Source of the DNA: JAKACA01 sp963735115 | GTDB taxonomy: Bacteria; Actinomycetota; Acidimicrobiia; Acidimicrobiales; Bog-793 | Assembly: GCA_963735115.1 (NCBI GenBank) | Contig: CAVTJR010000002.1 | Location: forward strand, 434,001-498,000 | Length of the DNA stretch: 64,000 nt | Reading direction: 5' to 3' | Shown: piece by piece, positions 42,500-50,752 of the stretch | Position numbering within the stretch: position 1 is the first letter of the stretch | Layout: each line of letters begins with the position of its first letter | The notes under the pieces: model-generated | What the model saw: only the letters and a program-made list of their open reading frames with translations | What the model was told of the DNA's origin: nothing | The model's database searches: none | Translations under genes and position numbers: made by a program

Positions 42500-44167
42500 T
42501 CACCCCGACCGAGACGACAGACCGAGGGATCCGTCTTCCAGCAGATAGGCGGCCGTACAGGCGGCTAGGACAACCGGGTCGTCCGTGGCGAGGACGACGG
42601 CGCAACCCTTCTCGGCCACGGCGTGCAGCAACTGCAGCACGAGAGCGCGGTTCTCCGGGTCGAGCTCGGACGTCGCCTCGTCGGCGACGAGGACGTCCGG
42701 GCCGACTGCGAGGGCGCGGGCGATGGCGACGCGCTGTCGCTGCCCGCCGGAGAGCTCCGTGGCCATGCGGTCGCCGAAGCCGCCCAGGCCGACCGAGGCG
42801 AGCGCCCCCAGCACCCGGTCATGGACCTGTGCCGGCGGGAGCCGGTGGGCCTGTAGGGGGAGGCCCACGTTCTCGCCGGCCGTCAGTTGGGGGGCGAGGC
42901 CGGGGGTCTGGGGGACGTACCCGATCACGGCGTCGCGCCTCCGCGGCCCGTCCCGACGCCGGCCACCCCTTTCGTCCATGCCGCCGTCCTCCAGCGAGGC
43001 GGGAGTACTCGCCGGGAGTAGCTCGACGCGCCCGGCATCGGGTTCGAGAACGCCGGAGAGGACCATGAGGAGCGATGTCTTGCCGCCTCCCGACGGCCCC
43101 GTGATGCCTACGAGCGAGGCTGGTGGCACCTCGAGGTCAACACCGTCGAGGAGTTGTCGTTCGCCGCGATGGAGCCGCAAGCCGGTGGCAACAAGGCGAA
43201 AGCCCGTGCGGCTGAGCGGAATCCCCGGGCTCCACTGCGGCTGGGCCACGTTGGGCGCGAGGAAGTCGTCAGCCCCGGCAGGCACGGGAGCTTTCGCCCT
43301 CGACCGGCGCCGGAAATACCAGAGGGCGGCCGCAACGACCAGCACTGCAACGGCCAGCACCGCCACGCCGATGCTGGCCTCGCGGCCGCTGGACGAGCCG
43401 GACCCTCCGGCCCGGGTGCTCGGGAGCTTGGCCGACTGTGACTTGGAGATCTTGGCGGACTGTGACTTGGAGATGCTGTCGATGGTGCTCATCGAGAGGC
43501 CCTCGGAGGCGAAGAAGGCGATGATGTTGCCCTGTGCCCAGGCGGCCGAAATGGTCCTCGGGCCGGATCCCACACATGTCTCTGCCGACGAGCGCGGGAC
43601 GCCGGGTATGGCGCTGATGGGGCCCGGGCTTACGCCGCCTCCCGTGCAGACACTGTTGACTGCCGTCGGGATGCTGGCGCTCGAGGGAACCGACGACCCG
43701 GGGAACTGGAGGAGCGTGATGAAGAGCACCTGGGATCTTGGGTGCGGCCCGGCCCAGCCCGCGGCGGCCATGGCGATCCGCTCGCCCGTCTCCACCATCA
43801 GCGAGGCGGCGATCTGCGACGAAAGCTCGGACTGCACGGACTGAGCAACCGCGCTCCACCCGGGAAGCGGGTTCGTCACGATGTAGCCCTGGAGGGTGGT
43901 GGCCCCGACGGCGAGAGCGGTGCCGGCGCCTGCTGTCGCCACGGCGAGAACGACCGCCGCCGTCACCGAGGCTCGGGCCGCCGCGCTGGCGAAACAGCGC
44001 AAACGAGGGCTCTCAGCGTCGGGGCCGATGGCTGGGAAACTAATACGAGCTTGCGCTCCGCGCCCACCGGAGACCGGTCGGGTGCATCCGGCCGTGGCAC
44101 GGGGTAGAGGCTGAACTTCAGGGTTGGCTGTCCTACGGTGCGCTGCCGGAGCCTGAGCGGCGTCCAC
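42500..44167 (-). CDS. Membrane-anchored extracytoplasmic domain fused to an ABC ATPase
   Basis: A 555-residue protein with an odd layout. A hydrophobic segment at about residues 67-90 could be a signal anchor. About 170 predicted extracytoplasmic residues follow, with two cysteines and a GYIVTNPLPGWSAV stretch, then a Ser/Lys linker with two 8-residue repeats (SKSQSAKI type). A second span (about 265-288) ends in RRRSR. The cytoplasmic ABC domain has Walker A GPSGGGKTS, Q-loop YVPQTPG, signature LSGGQRQRVAIARAL and Walker B VLVADEATSELD. The H-loop histidine is missing (ATDDP in place of the usual THDP). No permease is adjacent. The start is uncertain; GTG 44167 is the longest and a later start near the first span is possible. 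Confidence 0.7.
   Translation of the reverse strand: MDAAQAPAAHRRTANPEVQPLPRATAGCTRPVSGGRGAQARISFPAIGPDAESPRLRCFASAAARASVTAAVVLAVATAGAGTALAVGATTLQGYIVTNPLPGWSAVAQSVQSELSSQIAASLMVETGERIAMAAAGWAGPHPRSQVLFITLLQFPGSSVPSSASIPTAVNSVCTGGGVSPGPISAIPGVPRSSAETCVGSGPRTISAAWAQGNIIAFFASEGLSMSTIDSISKSQSAKISKSQSAKLPSTRAGGSGSSSGREASIGVAVLAVAVLVVAAALWYFRRRSRAKAPVPAGADDFLAPNVAQPQWSPGIPLSRTGFRLVATGLRLHRGERQLLDGVDLEVPPASLVGITGPSGGGKTSLLMVLSGVLEPDAGRVELLPASTPASLEDGGMDERGGRRRDGPRRRDAVIGYVPQTPGLAPQLTAGENVGLPLQAHRLPPAQVHDRVLGALASVGLGGFGDRMATELSGGQRQRVAIARALAVGPDVLVADEATSELDPENRALVLQLLHAVAEKGCAVVLATDDPVVLAACTAAYLLEDGSLGLSSRSG
43427..43474. repeat. 24-bp tandem duplication inside the ABC fusion gene
   Basis: Two adjacent 24-base units differ at one position and encode the repeated SKSQSAK segment in the linker before the second membrane span. 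The duplication looks recent. Confidence 0.75.
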
Positions 44168-44204
44168 GGAGAGCCCAACCGGGGCGTGGGAGCTACCAGA
44201 GCTG

Positions 44205-44222
44205 GGCTGAGCAGCCTCAGCC
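44205..44222. repeat. Perfect 7-bp hairpin
   Basis: GGCTGAG pairs with CTCAGCC around a four-base loop, 38 bases upstream of the ABC fusion start. Confidence 0.55.
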
Positions 44223-44319
44223 GTAGGACCGCTCGCTAACGCCCTCCTAACCCGGAGCCACTAACAGCCCTCGCGTGGCTTTCCGAGATCACAGGAGAGC
44301 CGTCGCGAAAGATTGTCTG

Positions 44320-44356
44320 ACGTGGGGTAATCCTCGGATGCCGTCCGAGGCCACGT
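44320..44356. repeat. Bulged two-part hairpin (6 + 7 bp)
   Basis: Outer arms ACGTGG/CCACGT and inner arms CCTCGGA/TCCGAGG enclose a five-base loop, with a six-base bulge (GGTAAT) on one side only. All 13 base pairs are perfect, which is unlikely by chance. It lies 19 bases before the tRNA-like fragment and may be part of a noncoding RNA or terminator. Confidence 0.55.
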
Positions 44357-44375
44357 GGAGGCGGAGCGACTGCGG

Positions 44376-44414
44376 GTCAAGAGGTCCCGGGTTCAAATAC
44401 CGGCTTTGCCACGA
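44376..44414 (+). other. tRNA-like 3' fragment
   Basis: The segment contains a variable-loop-like AGGTC, a T-arm CCGGGTTCAAATACCGG with four pairs, seven acceptor-like bases and an A, then CGA in place of CCA. No matching 5' acceptor half or good anticodon stem is found upstream. It looks like a degraded tRNA or an attachment-site remnant, not a working gene. Confidence 0.35.
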
Positions 44415-44942
44415 CCGTCATCTCGCCGAAGCGCAGTGGCACCGGCGTGCTCGCCACCCTCGTTCGCAAGAGCGGCCGCGCGAACGACGCGACGGAGCGG
44501 AGAGTTGGCTGTCGCCACACTCGGCGGCCTGGCCCAGCAGGTAAGCGAACGAAGCGGTACTTGACGATCGGCACGAGATCCACGCGATCGAGGCCCGCCC
44601 TCCCGAGGGTGATGCGCAGGCCGGGGAGCGAGAAGAGCACGAGGTGCTCCTCCCGGTACTGTGGCCAGAACCACCGACACACCCGCCCAGTACCCTCACG
44701 AGGCGGCTTGAACAAGCTGTGGCCACCGCTGAACTTCAACAAACAGCGGGACACCGCCTCACGGTCGGCAATAGTGCCTCTGATCTGGGTGTTTGGTTAG
44801 CCGGGGCCCCGCTCTTCTGGGATCGGTACCGAGACCAGCGTGTCCGTCGTCGGCTGAAGGACTGCTCGGGAGCTGCCCCCAGGCCGGCACGAGCTGGATC
44901 AGCCTCAAGTCTGATCAATCCGGTGTCGACAACAAAGGGGTC

Positions 44943-47105
44943 ATGGAGCACGGGGACGAGACGACTCCGAAGCCGCTCGCCGCCCGTCTGGTGGCATGGG
45001 TGACGCTGACCGACCTGGCTGCGCCCGGAGCTGTCACCGTCATTGCCGGGCTGCTCGCCGTGTCGTGGTTTGCTGCGTATTTTCTCGGGGGCGGAACCGT
45101 CGTCGCCCCGCACTGGTTTTACGTCCCGGTATTCCTGGCCGGTCTGCGGTTCGGGCGGCGTGGGGCTGTCGTGACTGCGGTCATCTCGATGTTCGTCGCC
45201 GGGCCGCTCCTGCCCGCCGACGTCGCCACACATGCACCCCAAGCCTTGAGCGACTGGGTGAGCAGAGGCATCTTCTTCGTGCTCATCGGCCTGTTCGTGA
45301 CGGAGCTGTTTGGCGCCGTACGGCAGATGTCGGCCCGCGAGGCCCACATGATCGAGTCGCAGCGTCTCGAAGCGGCCCAGGCAGAGGCTTTGCGGGAGAG
45401 CGAGCAGCGGTTCAGATCGCTCATCCAGCGCGCCACCGACATGATCGCCGTTATCGACCCCGACGGCTCGCTCATATACGAGTCGCCTGCGGTCGGAGAG
45501 CTCTTCGGGTGGGCGCCGGGTGAGCGCCTCTCGCAGTCCGCCGTCGAATTCGTGCACCCCGATGACCGCGAGATGGCCTTGGCCGCCCTGTCCGAGATTC
45601 TCGCCAACCCCGGCACGCCGCTCACGGTCGAGCTGCGATATCGCGATTCCGGCGGTTCATGGCACTGGGTGGAGGCAACTGTCTCGAACATGCTCGACGA
45701 GCCGAGCGTGCGCGGGATCGTCGTCAACGGGCGGCTCGTGGACGACCGCAAAGCTTTGGAGCAGGAGCTGATCCAGCGCGCGCTGCATGACCCGCTCACT
45801 GGCCTCGCCAACCGCGTCCTGCTTCGAGAGCGTCTCGAGACCGCTCTCCTGCGCCGCGATCGCAGCGCGCGGCGACCCGCCCTGCTGTTCATCGACATCG
45901 ACGACTTCAAGACCGTGAACGACGGTTACGGCCACGATGCCGGCGATCGCATGCTGATCGAGGTCGGCAGCCGTCTGCGGACCGGCATCAGGCCGGAGGA
46001 CCTGGTGGCGCGTCTCGGCGGCGACGAGTTCGCCGTGCTGATCGAAGAAGGTGACGAGTCTCCGACAGCCGCCACCGATGTCGCCACGCGCATCCTCGAA
46101 GCCCTGCAGCCAGCCTTTGATGTGGCCGGCAACCAGATCCACGTCCGCGCCAGCATCGGGATCGCCTCGTATCGCGGCGGTACGGCCGATGCCGACTTGA
46201 TCCTTCGGCAGGCCGACATCGCCATGTACGACGCCAAGGCCAACGGGAAATCTCGCTACGCCACCTTCTCTGACGAAATGGACGAGCTCGTCCAGCACCG
46301 GCTGGACATCGAGTCCGGGCTGCGAACGGCTCTGCAGCGCGAGGAGATCCGTGTCGTCTACCAGCCGATCGTGGCTCTGGCGACGAGGCAGGTCGAAGCC
46401 GTCGAGGCCTTGGTGCGTTGGCAGCACCCCACGCGTGGGCTTCTCTCGCCTGCTGCTTTCCTCGACGTCGCCGAAGAGACGGGCCTCATCATCCCGCTCG
46501 GGCGCTTCGTGCTCCGCGAAGCCTGCTGTCAGCTCCGGCGCTGGCGTAAGAGCTTCACGCCGGAGATGAGGGTGACCGTAAATCTGTCTGCCAATCAGCT
46601 GCACGGGGCCAGCATCGTCGACGAGGTCGCCACTGCTCTCGAGGAAACGGGCATCCCAGCGGACGCCCTCGTCCTCGAACTCACCGAAGGCTCGCTCATC
46701 AGCGACGTTGCCGGCGCAGCCGTCACCCTCGATTCACTGCGCTCGCTCGGTGTCAGCCTCGCCATCGACGACTTCGGGACGGGCTACTCGTCGCTCTCGC
46801 ACCTCCGTCACTTCCCCGTCGACACCATCAAGGTGGACAAGTCCTTCGTCGATGGGGTCTGTGGCGTCACGGAAGAGGCGACACTGACTCGCGCAGTCCT
46901 CGCCATCGGTGAGGAGTTCTGCCTCCAGGTGGTCGCCGAAGGCGTCGAGACCGAAGACCAGGACAATGAACTCCGGCGGCTCGGCTGCAGGTACGGGCAG
47001 GGCTACCTCTACGCACGGCCGATGGGGCCAGAGGCAATCGACGATCTGTTGCGAGAGGCCGCGCACGCAGGCCAGGCGTTGGAGCTCACGACCAGAGTGC
47101 TGTAA
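44943..47105 (+). CDS. PAS-GGDEF-EAL membrane protein (cyclic di-GMP synthesis and breakdown)
   Basis: A 720-residue bifunctional regulator. Residues about 25-125 hold four hydrophobic spans, then a coiled segment, a PAS domain (about 155-265), GGDEF (about 275-445) and EAL (about 455-710). The cyclase site is intact (RLGGDEFAVL), with an inhibitory RxxD site (RPED) five residues upstream. The phosphodiesterase residues are also intact: EALVRW, NLSANQ, ELTEGSL, IDDFGTGYSS, KVDKSF and AEGVE. ATG 44943 has AAAGGGG just before it. Both activities could operate, set by the membrane or PAS input. Confidence 0.92.
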   Translation: MEHGDETTPKPLAARLVAWVTLTDLAAPGAVTVIAGLLAVSWFAAYFLGGGTVVAPHWFYVPVFLAGLRFGRRGAVVTAVISMFVAGPLLPADVATHAPQALSDWVSRGIFFVLIGLFVTELFGAVRQMSAREAHMIESQRLEAAQAEALRESEQRFRSLIQRATDMIAVIDPDGSLIYESPAVGELFGWAPGERLSQSAVEFVHPDDREMALAALSEILANPGTPLTVELRYRDSGGSWHWVEATVSNMLDEPSVRGIVVNGRLVDDRKALEQELIQRALHDPLTGLANRVLLRERLETALLRRDRSARRPALLFIDIDDFKTVNDGYGHDAGDRMLIEVGSRLRTGIRPEDLVARLGGDEFAVLIEEGDESPTAATDVATRILEALQPAFDVAGNQIHVRASIGIASYRGGTADADLILRQADIAMYDAKANGKSRYATFSDEMDELVQHRLDIESGLRTALQREEIRVVYQPIVALATRQVEAVEALVRWQHPTRGLLSPAAFLDVAEETGLIIPLGRFVLREACCQLRRWRKSFTPEMRVTVNLSANQLHGASIVDEVATALEETGIPADALVLELTEGSLISDVAGAAVTLDSLRSLGVSLAIDDFGTGYSSLSHLRHFPVDTIKVDKSFVDGVCGVTEEATLTRAVLAIGEEFCLQVVAEGVETEDQDNELRRLGCRYGQGYLYARPMGPEAIDDLLREAAHAGQALELTTRVL

Positions 47106-47141
47106 CGCCTCGTCACTTCCAGCGAAAGTGGATGGGAGGCG
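47106..47141. terminator. Convergent hairpin between GGDEF-EAL and ROK genes
   Basis: Outer arms CGCCTC/GAGGCG and inner arms CACTT/AAGTG form a two-part stem directly after the GGDEF-EAL stop and ten bases past the ROK stop on the other strand. It could terminate both. There is no T tract. Confidence 0.45.
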
Positions 47142-47150
47142 ACAGCGAGT

Positions 47151-48200
47151 TCAGCCGTGCAGCCCGGCGGTGTGAGGGCTCTCTCTGATTGAGTCGAAGG
47201 CCGCCAGAGCGGCCCCGCGGGCACCGGCCATGTCCAGATGGGGGATGAGCGCGAACGCCACCACCTCGCGCTGCTCGTCTCGCAGCGAAGTGTGCTCGCG
47301 GACGCGTGCGAGGAACCACTCGCGGAACTGCGGCGAGGCCTCGACGACGCCGCCGCCGACGAAGTAGGCGTCCGGATCCATGAAGTTGCTCGCGATGGTG
47401 AAGAGCCGCCCGAGCGCCATCGCCTGCTGGCCGAATATCTCGAGGGCCAGTGGATCCCCGGAGTCCCCGTAGCCCCTGACCAGCTTTGCAGCCTCCGCGA
47501 TCGACCCCGCGCTTGCGAGCTCGTGGTCGGGGAAGCGCGTCAGCCAGTACGGCAGCAGGTTCCTCTCGATCCCCGTGAGCGAGGCGACGCTTTCGACGTC
47601 GGCCGCAAAGCCGCAGTTGCACTTCGGAACGGGCTGCCCCACAGCCAGCAGTCCTTCCATCGGTATGTAGACATGGCCGAGCTCGCCGGCCATCCCCACC
47701 GCTCCGCGGATCACGCGCCCGGCCTCAATCAATCCGCCCCCGAGGCCCGTGCCGACAATGGCTGAGACCGAGGAACGCAGCGGCGCTTGGGCACCGAAGT
47801 GGGCGTGATGGGCGTAGAGGGCGGCGGCATTGCCGTCGTTGTTGTAGACGACGGGAAGCCCGAGGCGACGCTCCAGGGCGGTCCGGAACGCGAACCCGTG
47901 CCAGGCCGCTTGGGCAAAGTTCGTCGCCCCCTTCGAGGAGATGACGCCATCCGCGCTCGCAGGGCCCGGTGTCCCGAGGCCGACGGCCTGCACCGCTGCC
48001 ATCGCCACGCCGGTGAGGTCGAGCACCTGGTCGAGGGCCTCGACGAGAGCCTCCACCGCCACATCCGGACCGTCCTTGACGCGGCTCGGGGTCTCGACGA
48101 GTGTCTCCACGAGGAACCGTCCCGAGTCATCGAGCACGGTCGCGCTGTTGCTCGTACCGCCGTTGTCGAGGCCGACGACGACCCATGAGCTGGAAGTCAC
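47151..48200 (-). CDS. ROK-family sugar kinase or ROK protein
   Basis: A 349-residue ROK protein. The ATP loop is GLDNGGTSNSATV, the sugar-binding and catalytic region is VVYNNDGNAAALY with the catalytic Asp, and VGTGLGGGLIEAGRVIRG follows. The zinc-binding cluster is reduced to CNCG, since the third Cys of the usual CxCGxxGC is absent (ADVES instead). No DNA-binding domain precedes the kinase, so it is more likely a glucokinase or N-acyl hexosamine kinase than a repressor. GTG 48200 has GAAGGAAG about eight bases upstream. Confidence 0.85.
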   Translation of the reverse strand: MTSSSWVVVGLDNGGTSNSATVLDDSGRFLVETLVETPSRVKDGPDVAVEALVEALDQVLDLTGVAMAAVQAVGLGTPGPASADGVISSKGATNFAQAAWHGFAFRTALERRLGLPVVYNNDGNAAALYAHHAHFGAQAPLRSSVSAIVGTGLGGGLIEAGRVIRGAVGMAGELGHVYIPMEGLLAVGQPVPKCNCGFAADVESVASLTGIERNLLPYWLTRFPDHELASAGSIAEAAKLVRGYGDSGDPLALEIFGQQAMALGRLFTIASNFMDPDAYFVGGGVVEASPQFREWFLARVREHTSLRDEQREVVAFALIPHLDMAGARGAALAAFDSIRESPHTAGLHG

Positions 48201-48362
48201 GATGCGTCTTCCTTCGTGTTCGCCACCGCCGGGGCCCTCTCTGTCTCCGTTGCTGCTCTGGCGCTGACCGATGAGCTCGAAGGGTCGCCCGGCACGGACG
48301 ACCAAACCTACTCGTGCCGGCCGGACTCATGGGAGACAACCCGCCTGGCGATCGTCGGGACC

Positions 48363-48391
48363 TTGCGGTGCGCGGGCGGCGGCGAGATAGT
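48363..48391 (+). promoter_or_regulatory. Promoter for the M20 peptidase gene, probably leaderless
   Basis: TTGCGG (48363-48368) and GATAGT (48386-48391) are separated by 17 bases. The ATG at 48400 lies only eight bases after the -10 box, so transcription likely starts at or just before it. No ribosome site is present. Confidence 0.55.
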
Positions 48392-48399
48392 TTCCCGAG

Positions 48400-49620
48400 A
48401 TGGCACCTCCCTCCGACTCCGGCACCGACACCTCGGAAGGGGCCGGTTGGGAACTCGGTCATCTGGAGCAACGTGCCGTCGCTGCGATCGACGACGCCGA
48501 GCTGCTCGACTTGCTTCGTCGCCTCATCGCCCACCCGAGCGAGAACCCGCCGGGGAACGAAGGCGCCTGCGCCCGCTTCCTCCAGTCGTTCCTCGAGGAG
48601 CGAGGGGTCGCCAGCCGCCTCGTCGAGGTCAGCCCCGGCCGGCCGAACCTTTACGCGACGTTGGGTTCGTCCCGCCCGACGCTGGTTCTCTGCGGCCATC
48701 TCGACACTGTGCCGGCCGGAGACGGCTGGACGGTCGAACCGTTCGCAGGGTCTGTGACCGGCGGGCGCGTCTACGGGCGCGGCGCCTGCGACATGAAGGC
48801 CGGCCTCGCCGCCATGACGGCCGTGTTGCTTGCCCTCAAGCGATCGGGTATCCCGCTACGCGGAAGCCTCGCCCTCCACGCCGTCATCGACGAGGAGGAG
48901 ACGTCACTCGGAGCCAAGCAAGCAGCCGTCGAACAGCCTGGTGACTGGGTCATCGTCACCGAGCCGTCGAGCGGCAAGGTGCTCTCGACCGGCAATGGGC
49001 AGCTCAATCTCGAGATCGTCTTTCACGGCCGGGCGGTGCACAGCTCGCACCCGGAGGACGGCCGCAACGCCATCCACGACGCCGCCGCCTTCGTCTCCCT
49101 CGTCGAGGCCGAGAACGGTCGCCTCGCTGCTGCCCCCTACCCTGGAATCGGCCCGGCGACGTACTCGGTCGGCCTTGTCGAAGGCGGTCGCGGTGGCTCC
49201 ACGGTGGCCGACCGCTGCCAGCTCACCCTCGACCGGCGGGTGCTGCCGTCGGAGAGCCTCGACGGCGCAGAGGACGGGGTGCGACGCCTGTTGAGCCAGC
49301 TCGAAGCCGAGCGCCCTGGGCTCGACTGGAGTCTGTCCCGTACGGTGGCGTTCGCGCCGCTGCGGGCCACGGACGCCGGGCGGCTCGTCGAAGCCCTCAA
49401 CGGCGCCGTCGCCGACCTCGGCGGGACCGTGCCGGCAGAGCACCCTGGCATGCGGTTCGCAACCGATGCCGCCTGGTACGCCGCTGCCGGTCGACCAGCC
49501 GTCGTCTTCGGCCCGGGTGACGTCTCGATGGCGCACCAGCCCGACGAGCACGTTGCAATCGAGGATCTGAACGTCTCGACCCGTGTGCTCGCACTGAGTT
49601 GCGTGCGCCTGCTGGCCTGA
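48400..49620 (+). CDS. M20-family metallopeptidase (DapE/ArgE-like deacylase)
   Basis: A 406-residue zinc amidohydrolase. Metal ligands are in LVLCGHLDTVPAGD, YGRGACDMKAGLA and IDEEETSLGAK, where the catalytic Glu precedes the metal Glu, with a late His in MAHQPDEHVAIED. A dimerisation domain lies between (FHGRAVHSSHPEDG). The family includes succinyl-diaminopimelate desuccinylase, acetylornithine deacetylase and similar enzymes; gene context does not choose between them. The start follows from the promoter spacing. Confidence 0.85.
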   Translation: MAPPSDSGTDTSEGAGWELGHLEQRAVAAIDDAELLDLLRRLIAHPSENPPGNEGACARFLQSFLEERGVASRLVEVSPGRPNLYATLGSSRPTLVLCGHLDTVPAGDGWTVEPFAGSVTGGRVYGRGACDMKAGLAAMTAVLLALKRSGIPLRGSLALHAVIDEEETSLGAKQAAVEQPGDWVIVTEPSSGKVLSTGNGQLNLEIVFHGRAVHSSHPEDGRNAIHDAAAFVSLVEAENGRLAAAPYPGIGPATYSVGLVEGGRGGSTVADRCQLTLDRRVLPSESLDGAEDGVRRLLSQLEAERPGLDWSLSRTVAFAPLRATDAGRLVEALNGAVADLGGTVPAEHPGMRFATDAAWYAAAGRPAVVFGPGDVSMAHQPDEHVAIEDLNVSTRVLALSCVRLLA

Positions 49621-49639
49621 GGCGCAACCGGCGTAGGCC

Positions 49640-50743
49640 TCAGCCGGGTTCGCCGGCAAGCACCTTGCGGGTTTCCCTGGCGATCTCAAGGTCTTCGCGG
49701 GCCGCCACCACGAGCAGGCTCACGGCCCCGCCGGGTGCGCTGACGAGCCGGTCCGGCTCACCGCTGGCATTGGCCTGCTCGTCGAGGTGCACCCCGAGGA
49801 AGCCGAGCGCGCCGGCTGCAAGGGCGCGCACCTCGGAGGCGTTCTCGCCGACGCCTCCGGTGAACACGAGCGCCTCCATCCCCTGCATGGCTGCGGCCAT
49901 GGCGGCGATACCGCCGCAAAGGCGGTGCACGTACACGTCGAGGCCGAGCTGGGCGTCGGCGTCGCCCGTCTTCGCCCCGGCAACGACTTCCCGCATGTCC
50001 GCCGTGCCGGTGAGACCCAGCAGGCCCGAGCGGTGCTCCAAGGTGAAGGCGAGCTCGGCCGGCGGCGTGCCGACGTGCTCTTCCAGCCAGAGCACGAGGC
50101 CAGGATCGACGCTGCCCGACCGCGTCGCCATGACGAGGCCCTCGAGGGGCGTAAAGCCCATGGTCGTGTCGACCGAGCGCCCGGCGGCGACGGCCGCCAG
50201 CGAGGCGCCGGCCCCGAGGTGGCAGGTGACGGTGCGGAGCTCCTCGACGGGCCTGGCGAGGAGCTCTGCGGCCCTTCTGGACGCATAGGCATGGGAGAGC
50301 CCGTGGAAGCCGAAGCGCCTCAAGTTGAACCGCCGCCGCCATTCCTCCGGAAGGGCGTAGGTGGCCGCAGCCGGGGAAAGACCGGCATGGAAGGCCGTGT
50401 CGAAACAGGCGACCGCCGGTAGGTTCGGCAGCGCCGAGCTGGCTGCGTGGAGGGCGGCAAGAGACTTCGGCTGGTGCAGCGGCGCCAGGTCGATGAGGGC
50501 GTGCAGCCGGGCGACAATGCCATCGTCGATCAGCACGGGACCCGTGAACTCTGTGCCGCCGTGAACGATCCGATGCCCGACGGCGTCGACCTGACTACAG
50601 GCGGCCAGGGCGTCTGAGAGAGCGGCGGCCTCGGCTCTCCCACCTGGAGCCGGCAGGTCGAAGGCCACAATGATCTCGTCCGCCTCCCCGAGGACACGGA
50701 GCTTCAGGCTGCTCGAGCCGGCGTTGACAACAAGGACGCGCAT
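49640..50743 (-). CDS. ackA: Acetate kinase
   Basis: Makes ATP and acetate from acetyl phosphate, 367 residues, slightly shorter than the usual 395-400. Signatures are VLVVNAGSSSLKLRV at the start, VGHRIVHGG, ACFDTAFHAGL, and FTGGVGENASEVR. ATG 50743 lies nine bases after the phosphoketolase stop. Together the two enzymes turn sugar phosphates and phosphate into acetate plus ATP. Confidence 0.95.
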   Translation of the reverse strand: MRVLVVNAGSSSLKLRVLGEADEIIVAFDLPAPGGRAEAAALSDALAACSQVDAVGHRIVHGGTEFTGPVLIDDGIVARLHALIDLAPLHQPKSLAALHAASSALPNLPAVACFDTAFHAGLSPAAATYALPEEWRRRFNLRRFGFHGLSHAYASRRAAELLARPVEELRTVTCHLGAGASLAAVAAGRSVDTTMGFTPLEGLVMATRSGSVDPGLVLWLEEHVGTPPAELAFTLEHRSGLLGLTGTADMREVVAGAKTGDADAQLGLDVYVHRLCGGIAAMAAAMQGMEALVFTGGVGENASEVRALAAGALGFLGVHLDEQANASGEPDRLVSAPGGAVSLLVVAAREDLEIARETRKVLAGEPG

Positions 50744-50752
50744 GACGACCCC

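Larger units (their letters stand above)
44168..44942. other. Structure-rich noncoding gap
   Basis: This 775-base interval has no gene I can support. It separates the ABC fusion (minus) from the GGDEF-EAL gene (plus), so both promoters must lie in or near it. It holds two strong hairpins and a tRNA-like fragment, listed separately. Base use is less uniformly GC-rich than in the neighbouring genes. Short frames on the minus strand run through the tRNA-like fragment and match no family I know. Confidence 0.5.

Noticed and set aside
44337..44414. A complete tRNA gene ending near 44414
   Set aside because: No 5' acceptor half pairs with the 3' end and no five-pair anticodon stem can be drawn. 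Only a fragment is supported.
44377..44754. 125-codon minus-strand frame in the noncoding gap
   Set aside because: It ends inside the tRNA-like fragment, giving the FEPGTS ending typical of frames run through tRNA T-arms, and resembles no known protein.
44900..44942. Cyclic di-GMP riboswitch before the GGDEF-EAL gene
   Set aside because: The conserved GEMM aptamer core sequences are not present in the leader.
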